DNA of 64,000 bases from Xylanibacter muris. Its GTDB lineage: Bacteria; Bacteroidota; Bacteroidia; Bacteroidales; Bacteroidaceae. A program made the position numbers and the translations under genes. Every line of letters starts with the position of its first letter. Within the stretch, counting starts at the first letter, position 1. The DNA lies in assembly GCF_013166605.1 (NCBI RefSeq), contig NZ_JABKKF010000002.1, positions 248,001 to 312,000 on the forward strand. Direction: 5' to 3'. This document shows, piece after piece, positions 28,028 to 36,808 of this stretch. Under the pieces are notes generated by a model. That model did not search any database and was not told the DNA's origin. It saw only the letters and a program-made list of their open reading frames with translations.

Positions 28028-29125
28028 TTACCGGTGTTTTCCCATAAACGCGCGCGGATTCCATCCGTCATTTCCCATTATCATACGTTCGTATGTCAGC
28101 TTGTCTGCCTCTTCTTTTGTGATGACAGCCCGGCAGGAGCCTTTTCCTGCTTCTTTGCCACGTCCCTCATATTCGGTTTTGCGTCGGCTTAAGTCCAGTA
28201 TCTTCCCATTTGTATCGTGGCTTCCATATTCGGCGAAAAGTCCGGGAATAGTTCCCATATTTGTCCATCCTTCCGGAGCTATGGGGATGCGCATGGTCGT
28301 ATTGATATACACAGCAATAGGAGAATTATGCCACGGACGTCCAAGTTTTTGTTTTCCATCGGATGCCGCCTCATTGCCGTCCACTACACAATCGCGGAAC
28401 ACATAGCCGAATTTTGCATTTTTATGGCATGGGGCAACTATGACCGAACCGCTGCGCACATTATATAAAGTACAGTTCTCGAGCAATGCATCACCACCGC
28501 CATAGAAATAGTCTACCGCACCTTCAATATGGCAATCCTTTACGTAAAGGCGATGTGAATCGTTTTTAGATGTCATCCAGGTGTCTTGGAATGAGCGGAA
28601 AATGCAGTTATAGAATGCCGCGCAGTCGCCTCTGAGCATTATGGCAAGTGCCTGCGGACCTTTCCGGCTTTCCACTCCCCAGTCATTGACATAAGAAATA
28701 TTTTCGGAATAAAAGTGGTCGCCTTCCACTTTCACCACTGTACCTTCAAATCCGGCCACCTCTGATGCGGGATTGTGAACCGAATGCTTCCAATATTCCG
28801 TCTTGGACGGCTCTTCTCCATCTTGAGGCTTACCGCCCACATTAAGATTATGATGGATGACGGTTTTGTTTTTATCCTGACCTATCAGGTGTATATATGA
28901 CTTGTTTTTCGGAACAATGACCTGCTCTCTGTATGAACCGTTTTTCACAAAGATGCACCAAGGTTCATTCCTGTTTTCCGGTGCGGCATTTACTGCAGCC
29001 TGAACACTTGTGTAATTGCCGCTGCCGTCTTGTGCCACTGTTGCATGATAAGACGGTGAGGTGTTTTGTGCGTATCCGGTCTGAAGAGCTCCGGCCAGCA
29101 CCGCTGCTAAAACTACTTTTTTCAT
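28028..29125 (-). CDS. Pectin methylesterase (CE8)
   Basis: 365 residues with signal peptide MKKVVLAAVLAGALQTGYA-Q. Right-handed beta-helix; catalytic residues D181 (FRSFQDTW), D205 (GAVDYFYGG) and R263 (LGRPWHNS) are all present, plus Q158. Removes methyl esters from pectin so that the pectate lyase encoded 30 bases upstream on the same strand can cut. Periplasmic or secreted. Confidence 0.93.
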   Translation of the reverse strand: MKKVVLAAVLAGALQTGYAQNTSPSYHATVAQDGSGNYTSVQAAVNAAPENRNEPWCIFVKNGSYREQVIVPKNKSYIHLIGQDKNKTVIHHNLNVGGKPQDGEEPSKTEYWKHSVHNPASEVAGFEGTVVKVEGDHFYSENISYVNDWGVESRKGPQALAIMLRGDCAAFYNCIFRSFQDTWMTSKNDSHRLYVKDCHIEGAVDYFYGGGDALLENCTLYNVRSGSVIVAPCHKNAKFGYVFRDCVVDGNEAASDGKQKLGRPWHNSPIAVYINTTMRIPIAPEGWTNMGTIPGLFAEYGSHDTNGKILDLSRRKTEYEGRGKEAGKGSCRAVITKEEADKLTYERMIMGNDGWNPRAFMGKHR

Positions 29126-29155
29126 GATATGGTTCTTTTAATTAAGTTAATGCAC

Positions 29156-30682
29156 TCAAATCTTTTCTACAATACTGTTCAGATATACCTCCAGATTTGT
29201 ATATCCTTCTTTGCTCAAAGTGGTATGTGTTCCGTCTGAGGAATCCTTGGGATTCAGTCCGTGGCTTGTTTCCCAAGCGTCGGGAATACCGTCACCGTCC
29301 GTATCTTTCAAGTCGCAGGCTGCAACGCCTCCGTCTGTAAGTTCCGGCCATGCACATGCGGCTCCTTCCGGTTTCACATCGTCGGGAATATCAATCAATC
29401 CTGGAAAATAATTGGCATTGGGGGTTATACTGCCCGTATATGTTGCCGTTCCGTTTCGTGTTTCAGAAACAATACGTTCATCGATAATGTCCCGCCATTT
29501 CGAACATCCCGCATCTTCCAGTACCAGGCGATATGCTTCTTCCGCTGTATGGGTAGTAATCACCCCAGTCTCCAAAGGAGCGTCCAGACGTATTTCTTTC
29601 TTTACCTGTTCTGTAAAGGTGTTGTCGCAGGCTGCATTGTCTATCTGTCCGTAAATGCCTTTCGTCCAGTTGTCACGTGTGACATCGGGATGACCTTCCA
29701 CTATGTTTCCGTCTACGTAAAAACGTCCCCATACATGCTCCATCGGTTTCCATACATTGGGAGTGCCGTCTTTTTTGTGGCAGTATTGTGTCGTACGTAT
29801 GCCGACGGCTGCAATCCTGTAGCTGATATTGCCTTTTCGGGGAGTGGCCGGTCCGGGTTTATAGTAGTTATTGACGATATTGACCTTCATGCCTTCGCCA
29901 CCGTAACACCCGTGGCCGGCCCAGTTGTAAATGACGTTATTGCGCATGTCCATGTACTCGCGGTCTTGTGTACCCGGGCGCGGACCGAGACGTGGGGCGC
30001 GACTCTCGTGATGTGCCAGCAGATTATGGTGGAATGACGCTTTTGCGCCTCCCCAGATTGCTCCGTATCCATGGCTTCCCTTGGAATGTCCGGCTGTGCG
30101 CAGACTTTCAGAGATAAGACACCATTGCACTGTCAGGTTTTCTCCGCCATATACGGAACATGTTTCATCCACCGACCAGCTGATAGAACAATGGTCGATG
30201 ATCACGTTTTTGCTGTCCATGCAGCACAGGCCGTCAGGTTCGCCCTTTCCCTCATTGCCTACACGGAACCGGATGTAACGGACAATGACATTGCTTGCGT
30301 TTATTGTAACCGGATAACGGGCTATGCAGATGCCCTGTCCGGGCGCTGTCTGTCCGGCTATGGTCAGGTCACCGTTCATTATGCGCAAGCCGCGGTTGAG
30401 AAAAATGGTTCCTGCCACATCGAAAACGACAGTACGTCTGCCTTCCTGCATCAGGGCGTGACGTAAGGTGCCTTCTTGCATACCGTCTTCAAGTGTGTTG
30501 ACGTGATATACTTTCCCGCCACGTCCGCCTGAGGTGTAGCGTCCGAAACCTTCGGCATTCGGAAATGCCGGCAAACCGGAGGCAATCATGCCATTGACAC
30601 TTTCCATTCCTATACATAACAGGCAAACCAATGTGAAGTGTCTGTATGGAAAGTGGAAAATAGAAAAAAGTTTTGATCTCAT
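29156..30682 (-). CDS. Pectate lyase (PL1-type)
   Basis: 508 residues. Signal-like N-terminus with a membrane-type core FTLVCLLCIGMESVNGMIA, then AFPNAEGFGRYTSGGRGGKVYHV, the usual opening of Bacteroidota PL1 lyases, a beta-helix (VIIDHCSISWSVDE, HHNLLAHHESRAPRLGPRPG) and a C-terminal DTDGDGIPDAWE calcium-binding repeat near residue 465. Cuts demethylated pectin by beta-elimination. First gene of a pel-pme pair. A -7 box TATTTTTG lies at 30816-30823, giving a leader of about 125 bases. Confidence 0.9.
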   Translation of the reverse strand: MRSKLFSIFHFPYRHFTLVCLLCIGMESVNGMIASGLPAFPNAEGFGRYTSGGRGGKVYHVNTLEDGMQEGTLRHALMQEGRRTVVFDVAGTIFLNRGLRIMNGDLTIAGQTAPGQGICIARYPVTINASNVIVRYIRFRVGNEGKGEPDGLCCMDSKNVIIDHCSISWSVDETCSVYGGENLTVQWCLISESLRTAGHSKGSHGYGAIWGGAKASFHHNLLAHHESRAPRLGPRPGTQDREYMDMRNNVIYNWAGHGCYGGEGMKVNIVNNYYKPGPATPRKGNISYRIAAVGIRTTQYCHKKDGTPNVWKPMEHVWGRFYVDGNIVEGHPDVTRDNWTKGIYGQIDNAACDNTFTEQVKKEIRLDAPLETGVITTHTAEEAYRLVLEDAGCSKWRDIIDERIVSETRNGTATYTGSITPNANYFPGLIDIPDDVKPEGAACAWPELTDGGVAACDLKDTDGDGIPDAWETSHGLNPKDSSDGTHTTLSKEGYTNLEVYLNSIVEKI

Positions 30683-31042
30683 TGCTGTTTAATTTGTTTG
30701 ATAGTTTTTAATTTATTTGTCTTATACATACGGTAAAGGGCCATGGTTTTGTCTGCGGCTTATATTCCATTGAATGCGCATGGAAAACCCTGTGGTTTGT
30801 AGCTGTTTGTTTAGGCAAAAATATAATGTATAAGGCAGAAAAAAGGGGGATTTTTATCAAAAAAGGAGGATAAACGGATTTTTCCACATGCTTTACATCC
30901 ATTTATCAATATTTGTGTGGAAAGAATATGAACAGGAAAGGGAAACCTGTCTTTTTGACCGAAGCGTATGAATCGGCAAGTTTCGCGGGAAGGTTTGTTT
31001 TTATATGCCTCACGGTCTGATTACCGGTTGGGGGAGAATACA
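30683..31042. other. Upstream region of pectate lyase
   Basis: Contains a minus-strand -7 box TATTTTTG (30816-30823) and, just upstream of it, two copies of AAAAGG(G/A)GGAT at 30841-30851 and 30861-30871, exactly 20 bases apart. Such spaced direct repeats upstream of polysaccharide genes may bind a hybrid two-component or similar regulator. No gene is seen. Confidence 0.4.
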
Positions 31043-31077
31043 GAATCCCTGCCAGATGCTATATATGGCAGGGATTC
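31043..31077 (-). terminator. Hairpin after trxB
   Basis: GAATCCCTGCCA pairs perfectly with TGGCAGGGATTC around an 11-base loop, 36 bases past the trxB stop. T-run is poor on the minus strand. Confidence 0.65.
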
Positions 31078-31112
31078 ATATTATTTTCGGTTTTCGGATA
31101 AATCCTATTCTC

Positions 31113-32063
31113 CTATAGGTTGTGTTCCGACAGATATCTTTCTGCCTCTATTGCAGCCTGGCATCCGGTTCCTGCGGCTGTTATGGCCTGTCGGTATATA
31201 GGATCGGCCACATCTCCTGCCACGAATACACCGGGAACTTTTGTCTTTGGAGTGCCGTCAATCTTTTTCAGATATCCCACCTCGTCGGTGTCGAGCCATT
31301 CCTTGAATATGTCGCTGTTTGGCTTGTGTCCGATGGCAAGGAAGAAGCCGTCGATGGCAATATCCACGTTCTCTTCGTCAGGCATGCCTTTGCGTTTCAC
31401 AAGGTGTGCGCCTTCCACGCCGTTTTCTCCGAAAAGTCCAAGCGTGTTGTGTTCAAAGAGAATCTCTATATTTTCGGTGCTCATCACGCGTTCTTGCATC
31501 ACCTTAGATGCGCGTAGGAACGGTTTGCGCACTATAAGGTATACTTTCTTTGCCATTCCCGCCAGATACAGTGCGTCTTCACAGGCTGTGTCACCTCCTC
31601 CGACAACGGCTACCGTTTTCTTTCTGTAGAAAAAGCCGTCGCATGTGGCGCATGCGGATACTCCCATGCCGTTATATTTCTCCTCGTCCGGAAGGCCGAG
31701 ATATTTTGCGGATGCTCCGGTGGCTATGATGACGGTGTCGGCTTCAATCTCCTTGCCGTCATCCGTGGTGAGGATGTAGGGAGCCTTTGACAGGTCTGCC
31801 TTGACTATTTCTCCGTCACGTATGTCGGCACCGAAATGTTCGGCCTGTTCACGCAGGTCGCCCATCATCTGGTTGCCGTCAACTCCTGCCGGGTATCCAG
31901 GAAAGTTTTCCACTGTGGTTGTCTGGGTGAGCTGTCCTCCCGGCTGAAGGCCGCTGTATTCCACGGGGCTTAGGTTTGCCCTCGATGCGTATATGGCCGC
32001 TGTATATCCGGCCGGACCGCTGCCTATGATGAGGCAGCGTGTGTGTTCTCTGTCTTGTGCCAT
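31113..32063 (-). CDS. trxB: Thioredoxin reductase
   Basis: 316 residues, normal length. FAD-binding GSGPAGYTAAIYA, redox pair C138 and C141 in ACATCDGFF, NADPH-binding VVGGGDTACEDALYL and C-terminal FVAGDVAD. Reduces thioredoxin with NADPH in the cytoplasm. The gpx gene ends 56 bases upstream on the same strand, so the pair forms a peroxide-defence transcript in which TrxB can supply electrons to the Cys-type peroxidase. Confidence 0.96.
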   Translation of the reverse strand: MAQDREHTRCLIIGSGPAGYTAAIYASRANLSPVEYSGLQPGGQLTQTTTVENFPGYPAGVDGNQMMGDLREQAEHFGADIRDGEIVKADLSKAPYILTTDDGKEIEADTVIIATGASAKYLGLPDEEKYNGMGVSACATCDGFFYRKKTVAVVGGGDTACEDALYLAGMAKKVYLIVRKPFLRASKVMQERVMSTENIEILFEHNTLGLFGENGVEGAHLVKRKGMPDEENVDIAIDGFFLAIGHKPNSDIFKEWLDTDEVGYLKKIDGTPKTKVPGVFVAGDVADPIYRQAITAAGTGCQAAIEAERYLSEHNL

Positions 32064-32119
32064 ATATTCTTATTGCTGATTAATGTATCATGGGGCTGCG
32101 TGTGTTCCGGTTCGGGTGA

Positions 32120-32668
32120 TTACAGCAGCTCTTCTATTTTCTTGCTGATATTCTCGAGGCTTTCTGTGGGTTCGAAACGCTCTACTACGATACCGAGCTT
32201 GTTTACGAGGAATTTTGTGAAGTTCCATTTTATATCGGACTTCTCTTTATAGTCGGGGTCTTCCTTGCTGAGCATGTCATCAAGCACTTTTGTGAGCGGA
32301 TGTGCCGGATTCCATCCTGCGAACCCTTTTTGTTCCTTGAGATATTTGTATAGCGGGTCAGCGTCGTCACCGTTTACCTTTAGTTTCTTGAACCGTGGAA
32401 ACTCTGTCCCGTATGTAAGCTTGCAGAAGCTGTGTATGGATTCGTCTGTTCCGGGAGCCTGCTGTCCGAACTGGTTGCATGGAAAGTCGAGAACTTCGAA
32501 ACCTTTTGAATGATATTTTTCATACAGTTTCTCAAGTTCCTCATACTGTGGTGTGAATCCGCATTTTGTGGCGGTGTTTACTATAAGTAATACTTCGTTG
32601 GAATACTCTTTTAGAGAAACCTCTTTTCCTTTTCTGTCTTTTACAGAGAAATCAAATACTGTAGTCAT
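32120..32668 (-). CDS. Glutathione peroxidase-family thiol peroxidase
   Basis: 182 residues. The active Cys is in NTATKCGFTPQY (Cys, not selenocysteine), with FPCNQFGQQAPGT and WNFTKFLV carrying the Gln and Trp/Asn of the active site. No signal peptide. Bacterial members mostly take electrons from thioredoxin, consistent with trxB next door. A full promoter lies at 32797-32828 with a leader of about 120 bases. Confidence 0.93.
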   Translation of the reverse strand: MTTVFDFSVKDRKGKEVSLKEYSNEVLLIVNTATKCGFTPQYEELEKLYEKYHSKGFEVLDFPCNQFGQQAPGTDESIHSFCKLTYGTEFPRFKKLKVNGDDADPLYKYLKEQKGFAGWNPAHPLTKVLDDMLSKEDPDYKEKSDIKWNFTKFLVNKLGIVVERFEPTESLENISKKIEELL

Positions 32669-32796
32669 ATTTAGTTCGATAAAAAATAATTGTTCTGATA
32701 TTTATTTAAAAATGTGTATCAATAAACGCTGCGCCTATGCATATTCAAAACAAGTATTGTCTCTGCATTCGGATTTGCAATTTATTTTACGTGACG

Positions 32797-32828
32797 CAAA
32801 AATACGCATTTTCTTTTTAAAGAACAAA
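32797..32828 (-). promoter_or_regulatory. Promoter of gpx-trxB
   Basis: Minus strand: TTTG (32825-32828), 20-base spacer, TATTTTTG (32797-32804). Leader about 120 bases long. Confidence 0.65.
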
Positions 32829-32895
32829 GATAGACTTTGTTTATTATGTTTTTTTATGCAGTAGTGCGGTTATGCAGGTATGTGTAACGTTTTTT

Positions 32896-32949
32896 TTAAA
32901 AAATAAAAAGGTGCGGCCGGCATCTGCAATTGCCTGGTCACACCTTTTA
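32896..32949 (-). terminator. Terminator of rpmE2
   Basis: Minus strand: AAAAGGTG-GGC pairs with GCC-GCACCTTTTT with a few mismatches, then TATTTTTT. Starts 25 bases after the rpmE2 stop. Confidence 0.8.
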
Positions 32950-32973
32950 AATATATTTCCGTGTATGTATGTC

Positions 32974-33228
32974 TTATTTCTTTGCGGCCTTACCGTAGCG
33001 GCTCATGAACTTGTCGACACGTCCTGCTGTGTCAACGAGCTTCTTCTTACCTGTATAGAACGGGTGAGAGGTGCTTGAGATTTCGACTTTTACCACCGGG
33101 TAAGTTTCGCCTTCAAATTCTACTGTCTCTGTACTCTTGCATGTAGAACGTGTAAGGAACATATCGCCGTTGGACATATCCTTAAATACGACGGGGCGAT
33201 AGTTTTCTGGATGAATACCTTGTTTCAT
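32974..33228 (-). CDS. rpmE2: Ribosomal protein L31 type B
   Basis: 84 residues. [19 protein letters not shown] and [24 protein letters not shown] are typical bL31. It lacks the CxxC zinc pair of the zinc-binding type, so it is the zinc-free type B form. Single-gene transcript with its own promoter and terminator. Confidence 0.96.
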   Translation of the reverse strand: MKQGIHPENYRPVVFKDMSNGDMFLTRSTCKSTETVEFEGETYPVVKVEISSTSHPFYTGKKKLVDTAGRVDKFMSRYGKAAKK

Positions 33229-33277
33229 TTTGATTTAAATATTATTGTTAAAAATGATTCTTTCCGCTTTTGGGTGG

Positions 33278-33309
33278 CAAAATTACAAAGTTTTTTCCTA
33301 ATGGCCAAA
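33278..33309 (-). promoter_or_regulatory. Promoter of rpmE2
   Basis: Minus strand: TTTG (33306-33309), 20-base spacer, TAATTTTG (33278-33285). Confidence 0.75.
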
Positions 33310-33639
33310 TTCTTACAATACTTTTTGTTTGTAAATCTGATATTGTTTTGATTCGGGCTCTTTTTCTGCCGTTAAAGACAGGGCTTTGATACAATTCTGA
33401 AAGACAATGAAACAAATGCCAAAGAGTGTGAGCCGGATTTACTGTAACTTTGCAATCATCAAATAACACAATTGTATGACCGGAAAATGTTTGTGCGTTT
33501 CTATTCCTCTTAAGATGCCGTGGCGTTCTGTGCCGTGTGCTTTCCGGAATAGGCTGTCGTTTGTGACATCGGTTTTTGTCTGTCGTATGGCAGTGACATT
33601 TGGATGATTTAGTGTTACACAAATATAATTTTTTAAGTA
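33310..33639. other. Intergenic region upstream of GH98 gene
   Basis: Holds a plus-strand -7-like box TAACTTTG (33445-33452) with no good -33, which would leave a leader of about 180 bases for the GH98 gene. Frames in this stretch lack start signals and conserved motifs. No hairpin of note. Confidence 0.4.
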
Positions 33640-36600
33640 ATGAAGATAAGACTGTTTAAATTGTTTTTTATGCTGGCCGTCTTCTGTTCCGGAACCAGTG
33701 TATTGTCGGCTCAGGAGCGTCGTCCGGTAGATGCGAGACATCCTATGTGGCTTATACATGTGGATGTATGGAATCAGGCTGATCCGCAGAAAATCATTAA
33801 TCTTATTCCCGACGACATAAAGCCCTATGTCTGTCTGAATCTGTCGCTGTCGTGCAGCTACGACAAGGAAAAGGATGTATATATGCGTCCTCAGGACGGT
33901 GTGCGGACGTTCAGGTCGTGGGCGACGGTGTGTCAGGCAAACAACATGTGGTTTTCATGCCAGCCTGCCAGTGGCGGACATACCCATATAAAGGATGACG
34001 ACCTGGAAACGTTTGAATATTTCTTCAAGCGTTATCCCAACTTCCTCGGATGGAACTTTGCCGAGCAGTTTTGGGGATTCGATGAGCCGGGTGACAAAAG
34101 TTCGAGCTCTCAGCTCGCGCGCCTTGAGCTTTTCTCAAAGCTTATACCGATGTCCCACCGCTATGGAGGGTTCCTGACAATCAGTTTCTGCGGAAACATC
34201 TGGTCGCACGGGCTGAACCCCGTGGGCATGATGAAGCGCAATGCGGCACTTCTGCAGGCCTGCCGCGACTATCCGGAGGCGATACTATGGTTGTTCAAAT
34301 ATACAACGTCGTCATGCTTTTACAATAATGAGAGCGTAACATTGTCACCGTTCATATCAGGATTGGCAAAAAACTACGGAGTGCGTTACGACAACTGCGG
34401 ATGGAACGGCGCGATAGACGATATTCTCGGTAAGGACCATGGCAGGAAGTATCCTGTTGCCGCTGGCATTGGCACCGTGATGGAGCAGACATGTGTAAAT
34501 GGCGGAGCTGTGTGGGACGGTCCGGAGTTGATATGGACGGAGGACTTCCAGAATCTGAGCAACACCGTGGTCGACGGTTATACCCGCCGCAACTGGGGGC
34601 GTTTCCCGGGATTTGACAACGCATGGATAGACATGTTCCGTAAGATTATAGACGGCACCATGTATATTCCAACGCGCAAGGAAGTGGTGGAGAAGACCAA
34701 GATTGTTGTGGTGAACGATATGACGTCGGGCAACGACGAGGACAAATATGCCTCATGGGGCTCACTCTACGACGGACTGTACAAACAGGATGACCCGTTC
34801 AACAAGGACAACGGCCAGTGGATGAACAATTACTGGTATTTGAAGAAGACCGGCCGCTACGGCACTATACCTGTTGCGGTGGAGATGTATGATGACATCG
34901 CCAAGACCATTCCGGTGGTTGTGAAGAAGTCGGAGCGCACAAAACGGTGGCCTTCCGAGGCGAGGAAAGTGGAAGAGTATAATAAGATGTATCCGGAGAC
35001 AAGCACCGGAGACCTTTTTGTGGCACGCCATAAAAACCAGCTTGTGGTGTATACTCCATATACATATCTTAATAGTAAGACAACGGCTTCAGCAACCGTT
35101 CCCTTAAAATACAACACCTGCGGCAGCCTGAATCTGACACTTGGCCAGCTTGGCAGCGGTGTGGTGCGCGAATATGCAGACCGCATAAAATTCTATCTCA
35201 ACAACTATCGCACAGATGTAAAGACAAACGTTCTCGATAAAATCGTGGTTGAGGGAGCTGTGTCGCAGCCGTCATATAAGATGACAAGACGGGGCAAGGC
35301 TACGGCCACTGCGTCTGAACAATGGGATCAGGCCACCGGCACCTATACTCTGGAGGTGAAGCATAACGGGCCGGTGGATGTGGAGATTGCCTGTGCGGGT
35401 GAGGCCACTGACCGCGATACCGATGTGCTGCCCGATGCGGCATTGACCGCTGACATGCCGGTGCAGCCAGGTAATTACAGCGGTGAGCTTATCATCGAGG
35501 CCGAGGATATGGACTTTAATTCTATAAAGGACTGTGTGGTACTGCCTTATTACAACCGTCCGGATGTAAGGGGATTTATAGGCAACGGATTCATAGAGAC
35601 GGGTACAAACCGTGCGGCAAGTCTGCGCCATACTACCAATAAGCTTGCCGCAGGTACATACGATGTCACCATACGTTACAGTTCACCAGTGAGGGAAGGA
35701 CAGCTTAAGGCGACTATCGGTGGAAGGGAGCACACTCTTTCGTGTGAGAAGACACAGACGAACCAATGGCGCAAGGTGACATTCACCGCTACGCTTTCAG
35801 GTGGGTCGAACAGATTGACAATCACAAACACCGGTGGTACAGACATGATGATAGATCAGATTATATACGCCCCGCAGGGCATGCCGGCAGAGAAATATCT
35901 TGTGACTATACGTGATGTGGAGCACGGGAAAGTGACGGCCAATACGGCTGTGGCCGCTGAGGGCGAGAAGGTGATGCTGACTGTCGAACCTGACAACGGA
36001 TATGTATTGGCCGGTTGGGAAATCGTACACGGAAACGTGGCCATAGGCGATGATCTTACTTTCGTGATGCCTGATGATAATGTGACACTGCGTCCGTTAT
36101 TCGTTGATGCCACATCCGTATACAAACTTGACTTTACTACTGTAGGCACAGGTGCGATGCCGGAGGGATGGCGCACTGTGCAGGGGGGTGACGAAGTGCA
36201 TGAATATCCTAATACCTACGGTCAGGGAGCACGCACTTTCGTCGGTTTTGCCGGATATCAGGGCAAGGCTCTTTATTGGCGCGAGAAATATGCGGAATAT
36301 GGCCGCCAGGAGGCTTATCCGCTCACACTCTCTCCGGGAACATACAAGCTCTCGTATGCTGTAGCCGCATGGAAAGGGCAACCGTCTTACAGGGTTTCCG
36401 TTATAGATGCCTCATCGGGAAAGGCCGTGGCTGCATCAAAGGTTCATGCGGCAGCTCCGGATGCCACAGGAAGCAATACTGCCGATGTAAGCGGTGCGGT
36501 ATGCAACGAGCTTGAGGTTGAAATAAAGCAAGAGGGCAACTATATTATAAGCTTCAGGAATTCGGCGGACGGTTTCAGCGAATACCTGCTTCTTGAGTGC

Positions 36601-36768
36601 AGGCTTTCCAAAGACGATCAGAACAGTATCGGAAGTGTCGTAGGCAATGAAGGTGACGAGGTGACCGCCATCTATGGTATCGACGGTGTGAAGCGTTCCG
36701 GACTGCAGAAGGGATTGAACATAGTGATACTCCGTAGCGGAAAGTCAAAGAAGATAATATGCCGGTAG
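33640..36768 (+). CDS. Multidomain GH98-type glycoside hydrolase
   Basis: 1042 residues with signal peptide MKIRLFKLFFMLAVFCSGTSVLSA-Q. Residues about 30-330 match the GH98 catalytic module (HPMWLIHVDVWNQADPQKII, DDIKPYVCLNLSLS, FLGWNFAEQFWG). Family members cut blood-group galactosides or xylan; the substrate here is unknown. Then a beta region, a CBM35/6-like sugar-binding module (about 615-740, EAEDMDF, GNGFIETGTNRAAS), an InlB-like repeat (about 750-820), another jelly-roll (825-1000) and a C-terminus IYGIDGVKRSGLQKGLNIVI resembling sorting-type tails. Followed at 40 bases by GH43. Confidence 0.8.
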   Translation: MKIRLFKLFFMLAVFCSGTSVLSAQERRPVDARHPMWLIHVDVWNQADPQKIINLIPDDIKPYVCLNLSLSCSYDKEKDVYMRPQDGVRTFRSWATVCQANNMWFSCQPASGGHTHIKDDDLETFEYFFKRYPNFLGWNFAEQFWGFDEPGDKSSSSQLARLELFSKLIPMSHRYGGFLTISFCGNIWSHGLNPVGMMKRNAALLQACRDYPEAILWLFKYTTSSCFYNNESVTLSPFISGLAKNYGVRYDNCGWNGAIDDILGKDHGRKYPVAAGIGTVMEQTCVNGGAVWDGPELIWTEDFQNLSNTVVDGYTRRNWGRFPGFDNAWIDMFRKIIDGTMYIPTRKEVVEKTKIVVVNDMTSGNDEDKYASWGSLYDGLYKQDDPFNKDNGQWMNNYWYLKKTGRYGTIPVAVEMYDDIAKTIPVVVKKSERTKRWPSEARKVEEYNKMYPETSTGDLFVARHKNQLVVYTPYTYLNSKTTASATVPLKYNTCGSLNLTLGQLGSGVVREYADRIKFYLNNYRTDVKTNVLDKIVVEGAVSQPSYKMTRRGKATATASEQWDQATGTYTLEVKHNGPVDVEIACAGEATDRDTDVLPDAALTADMPVQPGNYSGELIIEAEDMDFNSIKDCVVLPYYNRPDVRGFIGNGFIETGTNRAASLRHTTNKLAAGTYDVTIRYSSPVREGQLKATIGGREHTLSCEKTQTNQWRKVTFTATLSGGSNRLTITNTGGTDMMIDQIIYAPQGMPAEKYLVTIRDVEHGKVTANTAVAAEGEKVMLTVEPDNGYVLAGWEIVHGNVAIGDDLTFVMPDDNVTLRPLFVDATSVYKLDFTTVGTGAMPEGWRTVQGGDEVHEYPNTYGQGARTFVGFAGYQGKALYWREKYAEYGRQEAYPLTLSPGTYKLSYAVAAWKGQPSYRVSVIDASSGKAVAASKVHAAAPDATGSNTADVSGAVCNELEVEIKQEGNYIISFRNSADGFSEYLLLECRLSKDDQNSIGSVVGNEGDEVTAIYGIDGVKRSGLQKGLNIVILRSGKSKKIICR

Positions 36769-36808
36769 TTATGGAAAATAAATTAACGATATAAAACAAA
36801 GAAAAGCA

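Noticed and set aside
29261..30037. Long plus-strand frame (258 codons) opposite the pectate lyase
   Set aside because: Cys/Val/Ile-rich shadow translation with no motif; the minus strand carries a clear lyase.
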